A DNA stretch of 64,000 bases. Origin: DATMER01 sp035536935. GTDB lineage: Bacteria; Acidobacteriota; Thermoanaerobaculia; Multivoradales; UBA5704. The notes beneath the pieces are model-generated. The model saw only the letters and a list, made by a program, of their open reading frames with translations. It was not told the origin of the DNA and did no database searches. The DNA lies in NCBI GenBank assembly GCA_035536935.1, contig DATLNC010000302.1:17283-81282 (forward strand). The letters are read 5' to 3'. Every line of letters begins with the position of its first letter. The first letter of the stretch is position 1. The position numbers and the translations under genes are program-made. Positions 63,666 through 64,000 of the stretch are shown here, piece after piece.

Positions 63666-64000
63666 GTGAAGACTGAGATCGAGATCCAGGAATCCTTCCC
63701 CATTGTGGCCACCTCGTCGCGGCTCGATGAGGCGCACCGCATTCTCAAGCACGGCGAGAGCTTTGCCGTGTTCGACCGCGCCGGGGAGATCCGCCCCGGC
63801 AGCGAGCAGGGCCTCTACCACGAGGGGACCCGGTTCTTGAACCGGCTCCAGCTGACCCTCGAGAACCAGCGCCCCATGATCCTCGGCTCGACCGTGCGCC
63901 AGGACAACGCGCTCATCGTCGAGCTCACCAACCCCGATCTCGTCACCGGCGCGAAACACGTCCTCCCCCGGGACACGATCCACCTTTTCGCCATCTCCTT
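63666..64000 (+). CDS. Glycogen-debranching-enzyme-like protein, N-terminal part (3' end outside window)
   Basis: First 111 residues of a protein whose N-terminus matches the bacterial amylo-alpha-1,6-glucosidase-type family. HRILKHGESFAVFDRAGEIRPG, then EQGLYHEGTRFLNRLQLTLENQRPMILGSTVRQDNALIVELTNPDL, is the N-terminal domain found before a six-hairpin glycosidase domain. The catalytic part lies beyond base 64000. The start is GTG 63666; a Shine-Dalgarno sequence is not obvious. The 66-base gap to the divergent deaminase gene contains a TATACT (63624-63629) that could be a -10 box, without a matching -35 box. Confidence 0.8.
   Translation, partial: MKTEIEIQESFPIVATSSRLDEAHRILKHGESFAVFDRAGEIRPGSEQGLYHEGTRFLNRLQLTLENQRPMILGSTVRQDNALIVELTNPDLVTGAKHVLPRDTIHLFAIS

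Overview
This is GC-rich bacterial chromosome DNA (about two-thirds G+C by eye), densely packed, with many 4-base start/stop overlaps. The best taxonomic reading is Acidobacteriota, possibly Thermoanaerobaculia. Evidence: a MacB-like 'ADOP' permease behind a PadR regulator, two tandem VWFA-related proteins of the acidobacterial type, and a secreted protein with the repeated NGHWW domain common in that group. This is inference from family content; there is no rRNA here. I found no rRNA, tRNA, CRISPR array, integrase or transposase gene.

Layout. 0-1.1 kb: end of an agmatinase, then a VapBC toxin-antitoxin pair. 1.1-10 kb (minus strand): padR-ADOP permease-der-lipoprotein-thrC-serine hydrolase-thiolase-SDR, mostly translationally coupled. 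10-12.8 kb: secreted protein, CorA, lipoprotein. 12.9-19.1 kb: a TetR-led molybdenum-hydroxylase operon resembling 4-hydroxybenzoyl-CoA reductase (2Fe-2S, Mo and FAD/4Fe-4S subunits). A secreted-protein gene is embedded in it, and the Mo subunit is interrupted by an in-frame amber codon. 19.1-22 kb: an inverted-repeat-bounded repeat element, an OPT transporter and a MobA/MocA-like nucleotidyltransferase. 22-34 kb: beta-propeller dihaem cytochrome, TPR-CHAT protein, SDR, two tiny GNAT proteins, a REP-like palindrome, an M16 peptidase and a secreted DUF4214-like protein. 34-38.8 kb: an unknown 618-aa protein paired with a phosphofructokinase, then an NCS1 nucleobase permease. 38.8-40.5 kb: 1.7 kb without genes, holding two arrays of about 21-bp repeats. 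40.5-47.3 kb: an accessory zone of small stand-alone genes, with one methyltransferase remnant and one internally deleted VOC protein. 47.3-53.4 kb: S33 hydrolase and twin VWFA proteins. 53.4-62.6 kb: an eight-gene minus-strand operon combining a second Mo hydroxylase with an amidase, FdrA, a DUF1116 protein, a cyclase-family hydrolase and CoxG. 62.7-64 kb: small secreted protein, Fcy1-like cytosine deaminase and the start of a glycogen-debranching-type protein.

How it fits together. Two molybdenum hydroxylase systems, a molybdenum-cofactor nucleotidyltransferase, an NCS1 permease and a cytosine-deaminase-like enzyme suggest catabolism of aromatic and N-heterocyclic compounds. The 53.4-62.6 kb operon is the best candidate for an undescribed pathway: oxidative hydroxylation, then amide/ring hydrolysis, then FdrA/DUF1116 chemistry that in E. 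coli is linked to oxamate carbamoyl transfer.

The second theme is repeats. Nonamer (9-bp) tandem arrays encode signal-peptide cores, and arrays of about 21 bp occur at three places, one of them framed by 36-bp inverted repeats.
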